Counted from the first letter of the stretch, positions 1 through 9,214 are shown. The stretch is 64,000 bases of DNA from Parapontixanthobacter aurantiacus (GCF_009827635.1 NZ_WTYW01000001.1:328001-392000), one strand, 5' to 3'. Notes: generated from the sequence alone by a model not told the origin. Numbers and translations are program-made.

Positions 1-591
1 TCCTCGCTGGCGGCCCGGGAACCTAGCCTTTCCGCCTATGGTGCATCGAAGGCACGCGCTGAGGAAGTCGTCAAGGAACGCACGCTCGATTGCACGATCA
101 TACGCCCCCCGGCCGTGTATGGCCCGCGCGATACGGAGCTGCTCGACCTGTTCCGGGCGGCGAAGGCTGGGTTCGCGCCCGTTCCGCCGAAGGGGCGGGC
201 ATCCTTCATTCACGTTGCCGATCTGGCGCGTTTCCTGCTCGCTGTGACCGATGCAAAAGGATCGAGCGAAGGGCTTTACGAACCCGACGATGGACGTCCC
301 GGTGGCTATTCGCATGAAGAGCTTGCCAGAAGCATCGGTGCGGCTTTCGGTCGCGACGTGCGCGTGGCACACATGCCCGCCTGGAGCTTGCGGCTAGTAG
401 CGCGGGCCGACGAACTGCTGCGTGGAAACGGAGCCAAACTCACCCGCGACCGCGTCGGTTACATGCTGCACCCCGACTGGGTCTCAAGACCCGGATATGC
501 TCCGCCGTCATCACTATGGAAACCGGAAATCGGGGGCGAGGAGGGCTTTCGGCGAACTGCCGAATGGTATCAGAAGGAAGGCTGGCTCTAG
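1..591 (+). CDS. NAD-dependent epimerase/extended SDR family protein, 3' part
   Basis: The first 197 codons in frame 1 are open from the window edge, so the N-terminal NAD-binding half lies outside. The visible part has the SDR catalytic pair as SAYGASKARAEE (Tyr13 and Lys17 of the visible part) and then RPPAVYGPRD, the usual substrate-side motif of extended SDRs. Members bind NAD(P) and act on sugar-nucleotides or other alcohol/ketone substrates. The remaining C-terminal half looks like the NAD(P)H-binding/NmrA-type epimerases common in alphaproteobacteria. The substrate cannot be read from this fragment. It ends 4 bp before the convergent cysH stop. Confidence 0.8.
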   Translation, partial: SSLAAREPSLSAYGASKARAEEVVKERTLDCTIIRPPAVYGPRDTELLDLFRAAKAGFAPVPPKGRASFIHVADLARFLLAVTDAKGSSEGLYEPDDGRPGGYSHEELARSIGAAFGRDVRVAHMPAWSLRLVARADELLRGNGAKLTRDRVGYMLHPDWVSRPGYAPPSSLWKPEIGGEEGFRRTAEWYQKEGWL

Positions 592-595
592 GCCT

Positions 596-1363
596 TCAAA
601 GGAAGGGTTCTTCGCCGGGCTTGTGAATGCCGCATTCGACCTTGTCCCAACCCTTCCAGCGGCCTGAACGCGGATCTTCGCCCGGCGCGACCTTCTGCGT
701 GCAGGGCGAACAGCCGATCGAGGGATAACCCTCCGCAACGAGCGGATGGCGCGGCAGATCGTGTTCCTCGAAATAGGTCTCGATCATCTCCGCATTCCAG
801 TCGATCAGCGGATTGATCTTGAGCCTTCCCTGTTCGTCGGAAGTATCGATCTCGAAGCGGGGAAGATTGGCGCGCGTCGCGCTCTGGAAAGCCTTCCGCC
901 CTGTCAGCGTCGCATCGTAGCCGCTCAATGCTCGCGCGAGAGGCCGGACCTTGCGCAGATCGCAGCAGCCATCCGGATCGTAGGACCAGCGGAGACCGGA
1001 GGCGTCTTTCTCTTCAAGTTCTCGAGGGTCTGGCGTCAGGTTGACGAGGTTAGTCAGCCCGAGATGCGCGACAAGTTCGTCGCGATAGCGCAGCGTTTCG
1101 GGAAAATGCTTGCCCGTTTCGAGAAACAGGATCGGCAAGTCCGGTGCTACCTCGCTGATAAGGTGAAGCAGGACGGCACTTTCGGCTCCGAAACTGGAAA
1201 CGGTGGCGAGCTCGCCGGCAACGTTGTCCTCGATCAGGTTTTGCAGCAATTCCCGCGTTTCCTGACCGCGAAACATGCGATTGAGCCTTTCCGCATCACG
1301 CTCGGTGAAGCGCGGTCCGGTATCGATACGGTCGATCTCGCGGGGAGAGACAGGCTTATTCAT
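596..1363 (-). CDS. cysH: Assimilatory APS reductase (phosphoadenylyl/adenylyl-sulfate reductase)
   Basis: A 255-residue thioredoxin-dependent sulfonucleotide reductase that converts APS (or PAPS) to sulfite in the cytoplasm. The PP-loop-like SSFGAESAV is at about residues 56-64. The cysteine pairs Cys133-Cys134 and Cys218/Cys221 (CSPC) are the [4Fe-4S] ligands typical of APS-type enzymes, and ECGIH at 243-247 carries the catalytic cysteine. The iron-sulfur ligands favour APS over PAPS as substrate. The ATG at 1363 overlaps the end of the DUF934 gene by 8 bp, so this is the last gene of the cobA-DUF2849-cysI-DUF934-cysH operon. A longer open frame upstream has no family similarity and was not used. 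Confidence 0.95.
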   Translation of the reverse strand: MNKPVSPREIDRIDTGPRFTERDAERLNRMFRGQETRELLQNLIEDNVAGELATVSSFGAESAVLLHLISEVAPDLPILFLETGKHFPETLRYRDELVAHLGLTNLVNLTPDPRELEEKDASGLRWSYDPDGCCDLRKVRPLARALSGYDATLTGRKAFQSATRANLPRFEIDTSDEQGRLKINPLIDWNAEMIETYFEEHDLPRHPLVAEGYPSIGCSPCTQKVAPGEDPRSGRWKGWDKVECGIHKPGEEPFL

Positions 1364-1859
1364 CGCGAAGCTCTTCCCCCTTGCCATGCCGCAGGTTCCA
1401 GATCGGGTTCCGCTCGTCGGCAGCGGGTTGATAGACATGGGGAAAACGATCGAGCGCGGCTGCGACATCGTCCGGATCGAGCGGCGCTTCGGGAGCGAAC
1501 GCATCGAACCCGCAGCGCCGCAGATATGCGATCTGATCGACGAGCACGTCTCCGACTGCACGCAGCTCGCCGCGATAGCCGGCTTCCCGAAGGATCCGCG
1601 CCGCGGAATAGCCGCGCCCGTCTCCGAAGGTCGGGAAATTGATTTCGACAAGTGCGAGCCGATCGAGCGACGGAAGCAATTCGCGCACGTCGTCTCCGGG
1701 CTCGATGCGGACGGCAACTGCATTGCCTTGCGCGGTGAAGGCATCGACCGTCACTGCGGGGTCAAGTACCGGATCGTCGTCCCGGAACCGCAGCGAAGTC
1801 GCATCAAGCGGTCCCCGACCTTCGGCAGGTGTCTGCGTGCTGGACAGTCCCTCAGCCAT
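1356..1859 (-). CDS. DUF934 family protein of the sulfite-reduction operon
   Basis: A protein of 167 residues matching the DUF934 family, which in proteobacteria is found almost only between a sulfite reductase gene and cysH. It contains the family-typical region around FPTFGDGRGYS and RAVGDVLVDQIAYLRRCGFDAF. No catalytic motif is obvious. It is probably an accessory factor for sulfite reductase or sulfonucleotide reductase, inferred from genomic linkage. The ATG at 1859 overlaps the cysI stop by 8 bp and its own stop overlaps the cysH start, so translation is probably coupled. Confidence 0.9.
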   Translation of the reverse strand: MAEGLSSTQTPAEGRGPLDATSLRFRDDDPVLDPAVTVDAFTAQGNAVAVRIEPGDDVRELLPSLDRLALVEINFPTFGDGRGYSAARILREAGYRGELRAVGDVLVDQIAYLRRCGFDAFAPEAPLDPDDVAAALDRFPHVYQPAADERNPIWNLRHGKGEELRDE

Positions 1860-3486
1860 AAAGCGCCTCCTTGAACGGAGCCATGCCGATCCGCCGATAT
1901 GTATCCAGAAACCGCTCGCCGTCTTCGCGTGCGGAAAGATAGACGTCAGCCGCCTTTTCGACAGCATCGACGATGCCATCCTCGCTGAAACCGGGGCCGG
2001 TGATCTTGGCGAGTGCCGTGTCCTCGGCTTCGCTTCCGCCGAGCAGCAACTGATAATTCTCGACGCCTTTCCGGTCCACGCCGAGGATGCCGATATGGCC
2101 TGCGTGGTGGTGGCCGCAGGCATTGATGCAGCCAGAAATCTTGAGCTTCAGTTCGCCGAGTGCTGCCGTCTTTCCGGTGGCCGCAAAACGCTCGGAGATT
2201 TTCTGGGCAACGGGAATCGACCGGGCATTGGCAAGACTGCAATAGTCGAGCCCCGGACATGCGATGATGTCCTCCACCGTGTCGAGGTTCGGACTGCCGA
2301 GCCCGGCATCTTCCAGCGCGGTCCACAATGCGTGCAAGTCGGATTTCGCGACATGCGGCAGAACGATGTTCTGGGTATGCATGACGCGCAATTCGTCGAA
2401 GCTGTAGTCCTTCGCCAGATCCGCCATCAGATGCATTTGCTCCGCGCTCGCATCGCCCGGAATGCCGCCGACAGGCTTTAACGAGATTACCGCGCTCGTA
2501 TAGCCTTCGACCTTGTGCGGATGGGTGTTGCGATCGACCCAGAGCGCAAAGTCGGGATCGCTCCTGTCGATTTCAGCCGCGGAGGATTGCGCGAACGCCG
2601 GGTCCTCGAAGAACGTCCTGATCCGCTTCAGTTCGGCAAAGGGAGGCTCTACCCCCTGATCGAGAAGATGGGCGAATTCCTCTTCGACCTGGCGCGTATA
2701 TTCTGCAGCACCGAGCTCATGCACGAGGATCTTGATCCGGGCCTTGTACTTGTTGTCGCGTCGGCCGTAGCGGTTGTAGACCCGCAGACACGCCTCGGCG
2801 TAGGTAATGAGCTGGTCCAGCGGAACGAAGTCGCGGATGAGCGGCGCGATCATCGGAGTGCGCCCCATGCCGCCGCCGACATAGAAGGCAGCACCGAGTT
2901 CGCCGGCATCGTTCCTGACGATCTGAATGCCGATATCGTGGAGTTTCATCGCGGCGCGGTCACGGTCGCTTGCGATAACGCAGATCTTGAACTTGCGCGG
3001 CAAATAGCTGAATTCGGGATGGAAGCTCGACCACTGGCGCAGCAATTCGGCATAGGGGCGGGGGTCGGCCACTTCGTCCGCCGCGGCACCTGCGAAATGA
3101 TCGGACGAGATATTGCGGATGCAATTACCGCTCGTCTGGATCGCGTGCATCTCGACCTTGGCGAGATCCGCGAGAATGTCCCCGGCATCCTCCAGCTTGA
3201 TCCAGTTGTACTGGATGTTCTGGCGGGTCGTGAAATGCCCATATCCCCGGTCGTATTTGTCGGCGATGTCGGCAAGCGCATGCATCTGCGTCGATTTGAG
3301 CGTTCCGTAAGGCACCGCTACGCGCAACATATAGGCATGTAGCTGAAGATAGAGGCCGTTCATCAGCCGCAATGGCTTGAACTGGTCTTCGGTCAGCTTG
3401 CCGTCGATCCGGCGCTGACACTGGTCGCGAAATTCGGCGACGCGGGCATCCACCATCGCCTGGTCGTATTGGTCGTAAAGATACAT
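1852..3486 (-). CDS. cysI: Sulfite (nitrite/sulfite) reductase hemoprotein
   Basis: A 544-residue siroheme/[4Fe-4S] reductase that takes sulfite to sulfide. The cofactor ligands are visible as CPGLDYC (Cys410, Cys416) and CINAC (Cys453, Cys457), with the usual ferredoxin-like half-domains and the arginine-rich THFTTRQN-like sequence near 84-90. No CysJ flavoprotein gene is adjacent, so electrons probably come from ferredoxin or an unlinked reductase; that is inference. It is preceded by DUF2849 with a TGATG overlap. The upstream cobA would supply the siroheme precursor, which fits one operon for cofactor and enzyme. Confidence 0.93.
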   Translation of the reverse strand: MYLYDQYDQAMVDARVAEFRDQCQRRIDGKLTEDQFKPLRLMNGLYLQLHAYMLRVAVPYGTLKSTQMHALADIADKYDRGYGHFTTRQNIQYNWIKLEDAGDILADLAKVEMHAIQTSGNCIRNISSDHFAGAAADEVADPRPYAELLRQWSSFHPEFSYLPRKFKICVIASDRDRAAMKLHDIGIQIVRNDAGELGAAFYVGGGMGRTPMIAPLIRDFVPLDQLITYAEACLRVYNRYGRRDNKYKARIKILVHELGAAEYTRQVEEEFAHLLDQGVEPPFAELKRIRTFFEDPAFAQSSAAEIDRSDPDFALWVDRNTHPHKVEGYTSAVISLKPVGGIPGDASAEQMHLMADLAKDYSFDELRVMHTQNIVLPHVAKSDLHALWTALEDAGLGSPNLDTVEDIIACPGLDYCSLANARSIPVAQKISERFAATGKTAALGELKLKISGCINACGHHHAGHIGILGVDRKGVENYQLLLGGSEAEDTALAKITGPGFSEDGIVDAVEKAADVYLSAREDGERFLDTYRRIGMAPFKEALYG

Positions 3487-3800
3487 CAGACGATCTCCCG
3501 GATCGCATTGGCCGCAGTGTCCGGCTTGATGGTAAGGTCAGGTCGCACCGTCGGCCCAAGAGCGCGTACGCGGTCCTTGATATGATTTGGGCGCGGCACC
3601 CCGTCCTGCATCGTGGATTCGACGAGGTAGGGAACGTTGACCTTCCGCGCGGCTTCCTGCTCGGCAGCTATACTTTCGGCGGCGTCGCCTGCGTCGATCG
3701 CGTCCTCGATATGAACCGACCAGTCGGAACCGGTCCACCAGATGACAGCGCCGGTTAGCAAGTCATTGCCGGTGATAAGCATCATCGTGTTCTCGCTCAT
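3486..3800 (-). CDS. DUF2849 family protein
   Basis: A 104-residue protein of the alphaproteobacterial DUF2849 family, found between cobA and cysI homologues. It has the N-terminal pattern NDLLTGAVIWW and a C-terminal basic/proline-rich tail. There is no known catalytic motif, signal peptide or membrane segment. The start overlaps the cobA stop (ATGA) and the stop overlaps the cysI start (TGATG). Location suggests a cytoplasmic accessory role in sulfite reductase maturation or siroheme delivery, but the sequence does not show it. Confidence 0.88.
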   Translation of the reverse strand: MSENTMMLITGNDLLTGAVIWWTGSDWSVHIEDAIDAGDAAESIAAEQEAARKVNVPYLVESTMQDGVPRPNHIKDRVRALGPTVRPDLTIKPDTAANAIREIV

Positions 3801-4555
3801 GATGTCACCTTCGCTGCTTCCCGTGCCAGCTCGACGTCTGTTCGCGACGTCACTTCTCCGATGATGATGAGGGCCGGGCTCCTGACTGCTTCGCGCTCGA
3901 CGAGTTCCGGTAACGCCGCGAGAGAACCGCGCAGGACGCGCATGTCGGGACGCGCTCCGTTTTCTAGAACGGCAACCGGCATTTCAGGCGCAAGGCCGTC
4001 GGCCATCAGCTTTTCCGCGATCTGCGGAGCGGTCTTGACACCCATATAGATGACGAGCGTCCGGCCTATGCCTGCAAGTCCCGCCCAGTCTTGGTCGGAC
4101 AGGCCCTTGCACTGGCCGGCGACGAAACTGACGATCGACGATGCGTCGCGGTGGGTAAGAGCGATCTGTGCTGCTGCTGCTGCACCGTTCGCGGCGCTGA
4201 TGCCGGGCACGATCTCGCAGTCGATACCACTGGCACGCGCAGCTTCTGCTTCCTCACCGCCGCGTCCGAAAATGAATGGATCGCCGCCCTTCAGCCGGAT
4301 GACGTCCATCCCCCTCTTCGCTTCTTCGATCAGCAGAGCATTGATCTTGTCCTGCGGCAAAGTGTGCCGCGAACGCTGCTTCGCGACGGAAACGAGGCGC
4401 GCACCGCGTGGAGCCATGTCGAGAATGCGGCGATCGACGAGACCGTCATGAACGATGATCTCCGCGTGTTCGATCAACCGCGCTGCGCGCAAAGTGAGAA
4501 GGTCGGGGTCGCCCGGACCGGCTCCGACGAGATAGATGGTGCCCGATTTAGCCAT
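3797..4555 (-). CDS. cobA: Uroporphyrinogen-III C-methyltransferase (SUMT)
   Basis: A protein of 252 residues that methylates uroporphyrinogen III with SAM to precorrin-2, the siroheme branch point. The family motifs are clear: VGAGPGDPDLLTLRAARL near the N-terminus, GGDPFIFGRGGEE mid-protein and VPGISAANGAAA. The ATG at 4555 was preferred to an in-frame GTG at 4579 because the family begins just before the glycine-rich loop. It heads the sulfur-assimilation operon and would provide siroheme for CysI together with the CysG-type dehydrogenase/ferrochelatase at 27943-28737. Confidence 0.94.
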   Translation of the reverse strand: MAKSGTIYLVGAGPGDPDLLTLRAARLIEHAEIIVHDGLVDRRILDMAPRGARLVSVAKQRSRHTLPQDKINALLIEEAKRGMDVIRLKGGDPFIFGRGGEEAEAARASGIDCEIVPGISAANGAAAAAQIALTHRDASSIVSFVAGQCKGLSDQDWAGLAGIGRTLVIYMGVKTAPQIAEKLMADGLAPEMPVAVLENGARPDMRVLRGSLAALPELVEREAVRSPALIIIGEVTSRTDVELAREAAKVTS

Positions 4556-4660
4556 TCGGTCGAAATGGCGGCGTCGCACCCGGTCTTCCAGCGAGAAACC
4601 GTGTCGTCAAAAATAGAAAAGTTTTGAAAACCTTGGGTATCGGTTAGAGAAGCTGGGGTT

Positions 4661-5752
4661 TCAGCGTCCTCGGTCCTGCCTCTTTTCGTCCGCCAAGCGC
4701 TGCGACAGGGCTGCGACCAGCTGATCGAATTGCGCATTTCCGCGCAGGTTGAGGTCGCGCTGCGGGAACGGAATTTCGACGTCATGCTCCTTGAACAGCT
4801 TCCACAGTGCCTTGAGCACGGCGGAACGCACGTTGCCGACCCCGTCTTCCGGATCCTCGATCCAGCACTGGATGATGAAATTCACCGAGCTGTCGCCATA
4901 GGCGCTCATCCATACGGTCGGCGGGGGCGACTTCAGGATGCGATCGACCTGGTCGGCCGCTTCCAGCATCAGTTTTTCTGCAAGGTCCAGATCGGTGTTG
5001 TAGCTTACGCCGACTTCCACCTGCATCCGCACGTTTTTAGAGGAATAAGACCAGTTTTCTACCTGATTGATCATCAGGTTCTCGTTCGGAATGAGGTATT
5101 CGCGCTGGTCTCTCGTCGTTACCGAGACAGCCCGAATGCCGATCTTGCGGATTTGCCCGAAGGTTTCTCTCCCCGCTGTGTCCGCAACCGCGATAACGTC
5201 TCCCGGTTTTATCGAGCGGTCCATTAGCAGGATGATTCCAGCGATCAGGTTACCGAACGTCTTCTGCAGGCCGAAACCGATAGCGAGGCCGAAAGCACCC
5301 GAAAAGACGGCGAGAGCGGTCAGATCGATGCCGAGGAGGTCGATGCCGATAAAGAAAGCGGAACCCCAGACGGCGATCGTCAGCAGCTTCTCGACCAGCA
5401 ATTGCTGCGCCCCGTCGAGCTTCGAGACACGGCGCACGGCGGAGTGAGCGAACTTGCTCAACAACCATGCCATGAACATGACGCCGACGAGGATCGCCGC
5501 TACGACGAAGACGTCGAGCAGCGATAGTCGCATGTCGCCCAGGCTCAGGGCGGCGTCGTCCAGAGTCTCCAACAGGGAGCCGGCGGTTTCACTGCGCGAA
5601 GCGACGACTTCCTTGATCCCCTCGGCGGCGGTCACGCTTCCCTGCGGTGCCTCCTCGGCCATGCTCCACGCTTGGGGCGTCGCATCGGCCTCGGGTAGAG
5701 GCGTGCCGGATTCGCCGGAAGAGGGGTTGGACGGAGCAGAGGCGGCAGTCAT
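4661..5752 (-). CDS. MscS-family small-conductance mechanosensitive channel
   Basis: A 363-residue inner-membrane protein. After a Pro/Ser-rich, acidic N-terminus come three hydrophobic helices at roughly 70-95, 110-135 and 140-180. The last, glycine/alanine-rich helix (SGAFGLAIGFGLQ) is the pore helix, followed by the MscS beta-domain with IKPGDVI and the conserved NENLMINQVENW-type region. The family opens on membrane tension to release solutes. The ATG at 5752 overlaps the metC stop (ATGA), so it is co-transcribed with metC, although no functional link is evident. Confidence 0.9.
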   Translation of the reverse strand: MTAASAPSNPSSGESGTPLPEADATPQAWSMAEEAPQGSVTAAEGIKEVVASRSETAGSLLETLDDAALSLGDMRLSLLDVFVVAAILVGVMFMAWLLSKFAHSAVRRVSKLDGAQQLLVEKLLTIAVWGSAFFIGIDLLGIDLTALAVFSGAFGLAIGFGLQKTFGNLIAGIILLMDRSIKPGDVIAVADTAGRETFGQIRKIGIRAVSVTTRDQREYLIPNENLMINQVENWSYSSKNVRMQVEVGVSYNTDLDLAEKLMLEAADQVDRILKSPPPTVWMSAYGDSSVNFIIQCWIEDPEDGVGNVRSAVLKALWKLFKEHDVEIPFPQRDLNLRGNAQFDQLVAALSQRLADEKRQDRGR

Positions 5753-6972
5753 ATCTTGTCCATTGCGGCAAACCCGCGCTCGAGGTCGGCGATCAGGTCG
5801 GTTGCATCTTCGAGTCCGATCGAAAGCCGGACGCCGAGCCGGTCGTCTTCCTTCCAACCAGGTTTGGGCCAGCGCATCACCGACCGCATTGAGGCCGGGT
5901 CGAACGGCAATGCGAGGCTTTCGTATCCGCCCCAGCTATATCCTATTCCAAACAGGTCAAGCGTATCGATGAGCGCAGCGCGCTGCGCTCCGCTGCGTCC
6001 GGCAAGCACGAAACTGAATAGGCCACAGCCTCCTGTGAAATCTCTCTGCCAGATCGAATAGCCGGGATCGCCTTCGAGAAACGGGCACAGGACATGAGCG
6101 ACTTCCTTCCGGTCCCTCAGCCACCGGGCGATCTGCCGCGCCGTGTCCATCGATCTCTGCAATCTCAGCGGCATGGTCCGGAGGCCGCGCAGGCAGAGCG
6201 ACGCTTCGTCTGGCGAGACATATGCGCCGAGTTGCTGGGCGGTGCGACGGAGCCGCCGGTAATGCCGCTCTCCCGCGCTCGCGCTGCCCATGAGCAGATC
6301 GGAATGACCGCCGACATGCTTCGTCAAAGACATAATTGCGATGTCGCAGCCATGCCGCAGCGCAGGAAAACCGAGACTGGTCGCCCACGTATTGTCGATA
6401 AGGCTTGTCGCGCCACGTTCGCGCGCAATCGCCGCCTGCCGTGGAATGTCGGGCATTTCCATCGTCAGGCTGCCGGGCGCTTCGAGCAGGACGGCACGGG
6501 TCCGGTCGCAAAACTTGGCGCTGTAGTCGTCGAGGTCGAGCGGATCGAAGTAGCGCGTTTCGATGCCCATCTTCTTGAACAGGCCGTTCGCCATGCCTCG
6601 GCTCGGGTCGTAGACATTATCCGTCATCAACAGGACGTCGCCCGACGACAATGAACTGAGAAGGGCGCCCGACAAAGCCGCAACGCCGCTGGGATAAAGC
6701 ATCGTCCCAAAGGCGTCCGGTTCCAGCTGCGTCAGCGCATCGGCAAGCGCCCATTGCGTCGGCGAACCGCGTCGTCCGTAAAAGAAGTGACCGTCATGGT
6801 TCGACTTGCCGGCTTCCTTTAGCGCAGCACAATTTGCATGAAGATGGGTGCTTCCTCGATAGATGGGTGGATTGACGATATGCTCTGCCCAATCGCCGAC
6901 GCGCCCCGCGCTGACCGCACGCGTCGCCTGATCGTGTTCCCCGCTCGTCTTCGATCCCGTCAACCGTCTCAC
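5749..6972 (-). CDS. metC: Cystathionine beta-lyase (PLP-dependent)
   Basis: A protein of 407 residues of the Cys/Met-metabolism PLP family. The Schiff-base lysine is Lys218 in SLTKHVGGHSD, the cofactor aspartate is Asp193 in LIDNTWATS, and YGRRGSPT is the phosphate/tyrosine region. The enzyme splits cystathionine to homocysteine, pyruvate and ammonia. The listed start is a GTG with GGAG immediately before it, which is too close for a good ribosome site; translation could begin a few codons later. The next gene (mscS) overlaps by 4 bp. Confidence 0.9.
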   Translation of the reverse strand: MRRLTGSKTSGEHDQATRAVSAGRVGDWAEHIVNPPIYRGSTHLHANCAALKEAGKSNHDGHFFYGRRGSPTQWALADALTQLEPDAFGTMLYPSGVAALSGALLSSLSSGDVLLMTDNVYDPSRGMANGLFKKMGIETRYFDPLDLDDYSAKFCDRTRAVLLEAPGSLTMEMPDIPRQAAIARERGATSLIDNTWATSLGFPALRHGCDIAIMSLTKHVGGHSDLLMGSASAGERHYRRLRRTAQQLGAYVSPDEASLCLRGLRTMPLRLQRSMDTARQIARWLRDRKEVAHVLCPFLEGDPGYSIWQRDFTGGCGLFSFVLAGRSGAQRAALIDTLDLFGIGYSWGGYESLALPFDPASMRSVMRWPKPGWKEDDRLGVRLSIGLEDATDLIADLERGFAAMDKI

Positions 6973-7036
6973 GCTCCGATGGTGTGAATGCTCGATACCC
7001 TAGCGCAAGCCGCGACAGGATGAAGGCCTAATTGGC

Positions 7037-7882
7037 TCAGCTTCCGCCGGTGCTTGCTTTGGGCATCTGCGGATCGCTTCCCCATTCGAGCCAGCTGCCG
7101 TCATAAAGGGCGCTGTCTTTCGCACCGACCAGATGGAGTGCGAAGAGAAGAACGCAGGCGGTCACACCGCTACCGCAAGTGGCGACGACCGCCTTTTCCG
7201 GATCAATTCCGGCATCGCGGAACTTTTCCCGCAGTTCGTCGACGGGAAGGAATTTGCCCTGCCGGTCGAAGAGTTGCGGAAAGGGAACGTTGCACGCGCC
7301 CGGAATGTGCCCGCCGGGGAGACCGTGAACGCCGTCATCCGTTTCGCCCGAGAACCTGTCAGCATCGCGCGCATCCACGATCTGTTCCTCGGCTGATTGC
7401 GTGTTGGCGTACATCTGCGCCTTGCTGCGCAAGGCATCGCCCTGCTCTGGCACGGAATAAGAGCTCTTCGCAAAATCCGGCTCCCCATTCTCAAGCGAAT
7501 GGTCCGCTTCGCGCCAGGCCGCAAGACCGCCATCGAGGATCGCCACGTCCTTCTTTCCGTAAAGGCGGAAGATGAACCATGCGCGGCAGCTCGTTTTCAG
7601 GGCGCTGTCGTCGTACAGCACGACGGCGCTGTCTTCCGCGATACCTAGTTCGCGCATCTTCTGCGCGAACTGTTCGGCTGACGGTACCGCCTTCGGCACC
7701 GGGGATTGCGGGTCGCTGAAATTGCCAAGATCGAGAAAACGGGCGCCGGGTATGTGGTTTTCATCATACTCTTCTCTGGCATCGCGTTCGGCATCCGGCA
7801 GATGGGCGCTCGCATCGACTACGACGACTTTGTCGTCTCGAAGCAACTCGGCAAGGCGGGCGGGGGAGATAAGACTGTCCAT
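7037..7882 (-). CDS. sseA: 3-mercaptopyruvate sulfurtransferase (two-domain rhodanese)
   Basis: A 281-residue cytoplasmic sulfurtransferase with tandem rhodanese domains (about 5-125 and 155-275). The active-site loop CGSGVTAC with Cys236 is the form typical of mercaptopyruvate rather than thiosulfate sulfurtransferases. The conserved GHIPGA sequences occur in both domains (near 43-47 and 191-196). It lies just upstream of metC on the same strand with a 64-bp gap, which fits a sulfur-amino-acid neighbourhood. The ATG is unambiguous. Confidence 0.92.
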   Translation of the reverse strand: MDSLISPARLAELLRDDKVVVVDASAHLPDAERDAREEYDENHIPGARFLDLGNFSDPQSPVPKAVPSAEQFAQKMRELGIAEDSAVVLYDDSALKTSCRAWFIFRLYGKKDVAILDGGLAAWREADHSLENGEPDFAKSSYSVPEQGDALRSKAQMYANTQSAEEQIVDARDADRFSGETDDGVHGLPGGHIPGACNVPFPQLFDRQGKFLPVDELREKFRDAGIDPEKAVVATCGSGVTACVLLFALHLVGAKDSALYDGSWLEWGSDPQMPKASTGGS

Positions 7883-7909
7883 CGCGCCATCCTAAACCGG
7901 CCCGAAGGT

Positions 7910-9043
7910 TCAGTCCAATCCGCGCTGCGAAAGGGGTGCGTAGCTGCGTGGCCCTTCGTCGAGGCGGAACGGCAGCAAGCGGTCCGAGCCACTTGCAGAC
8001 ACCTGTCCCACGACGGTATTGCGGACGACCGGACCATGCTCGTCACTGTCGGCCCTTACTTGCAAAATCGGTACGAAGAGAGCCGCATTGCCCTGCCTGA
8101 TCGGTTGTATCGTATTGACCGGAAGGGTGAGCTTTCCTTCGATGGTCCGGCTTTGGCCGGGCGACAGTCGTTCGATCGCATGGGTCCGTGGCAGGTCGGT
8201 GTGATTATCGGCAATCTGTTCCTCGACTGGAAGCGCATTGTGCGCCGGTACGAGCCTTGCGGCGAGCGAAACGTCGGTCAGCGCGGCATCCGTGCGGTTG
8301 CGCACGATGACACGGTAATCAAGCGTTGCATTCATGAAGCTTCGCGTCAGCTTTACGGCTTCGATGCGCACCGAAAGCGGATGGGGCGGGGGCGAGCCGT
8401 TCGCACTGGAGCCGGAGATATTGGGACGCTCGACGGTCGGCACAACCGGCCCGGAACGACGTCTGCGCATGAGAATGACTGCTATGGCTGCCCCGATTAG
8501 TCCGACGGCGAGGAGGAGAAGCCATGGCCATGCCGTTTGGTCTTCCGGTTCGCCGGCTGAGGGCGTTGTTTCGGCTGGAACCGTAGAGGGTTCGGTCAGG
8601 TTCGCATCGGTCGACGGTGCTGCCGCAGGCGGAAGCTGCGTCAGCGGCGGCTCGCCATTCGCCGGTTCTTCAACTGTTTCGCTTCGAGATACTGCACCGG
8701 GCTGAACCTGCGCAGGGGGAGGACGGGAAGGAGTGGCTTGGCCCACGCCCGTTGAAGACGTTGGTGCTTCTGCACCGTTCCGGGGCGTAGCTTGCGCGTC
8801 GTCCCGTGTCGACTGGCTCGGGAGGATGATCGGCTCCGGCTCGCGTTCGGGAAGAGGCGAGGGGATACGGCGCGGGATCGGTCGGACTACCGGCGCATCG
8901 CTATCGACCGGACCCTGCACATCCGGACGTTCTTCGGGCTCCGGCGGCAACTGGAAATCGCGCGCCGATTGAGCCGACGCCTGCGATGCCATCGCGCTCG
9001 CTGCAAGCAGGAAGGAAATAGTCAGGTTTCGCAATGCGCTCAT
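7910..9043 (-). CDS. Secreted Pro-rich protein with single membrane anchor, unknown function
   Basis: A 377-residue protein that I do not recognise. It has a signal peptide (cut around AQASA/QS near residue 25), then about 140 residues very rich in Pro, Glu and Thr, a single hydrophobic helix at about 172-192 followed by MRRRRS, and a cytoplasmic or C-terminal region of about 180 residues. That region has beta-rich repeats (VRIEAVKLTRSFMNATLDYR, TDVSLAARL). The layout resembles a periplasmic spacer plus a CARDB/DUF11-like domain. It ends 27 bp before the sseA start on the same strand. Confidence 0.75.
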   Translation of the reverse strand: MSALRNLTISFLLAASAMASQASAQSARDFQLPPEPEERPDVQGPVDSDAPVVRPIPRRIPSPLPEREPEPIILPSQSTRDDAQATPRNGAEAPTSSTGVGQATPSRPPPAQVQPGAVSRSETVEEPANGEPPLTQLPPAAAPSTDANLTEPSTVPAETTPSAGEPEDQTAWPWLLLLAVGLIGAAIAVILMRRRRSGPVVPTVERPNISGSSANGSPPPHPLSVRIEAVKLTRSFMNATLDYRVIVRNRTDAALTDVSLAARLVPAHNALPVEEQIADNHTDLPRTHAIERLSPGQSRTIEGKLTLPVNTIQPIRQGNAALFVPILQVRADSDEHGPVVRNTVVGQVSASGSDRLLPFRLDEGPRSYAPLSQRGLD

Positions 9044-9214
9044 TGCAGGAAAGCAACCGTTTGATGTCTGTGGACTGGGACGTTCGAAGCGCCGTTCACT
9101 CCTGCTCCTGAACAGGCAGTGACCGTCGCTTCGTCTGCGCTGCCTCTATGGCACAAACCTGCGACTTCCAACCTCCGGCTTGCGCGCGATATGCTTTATC
9201 GGCAGATGCGCTGC

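Noticed and set aside
2515-3342. 275-codon open frame antisense to cysI
   Set aside because: Shadow of cysI, whose siroheme and iron-sulfur ligands are intact on the other strand.
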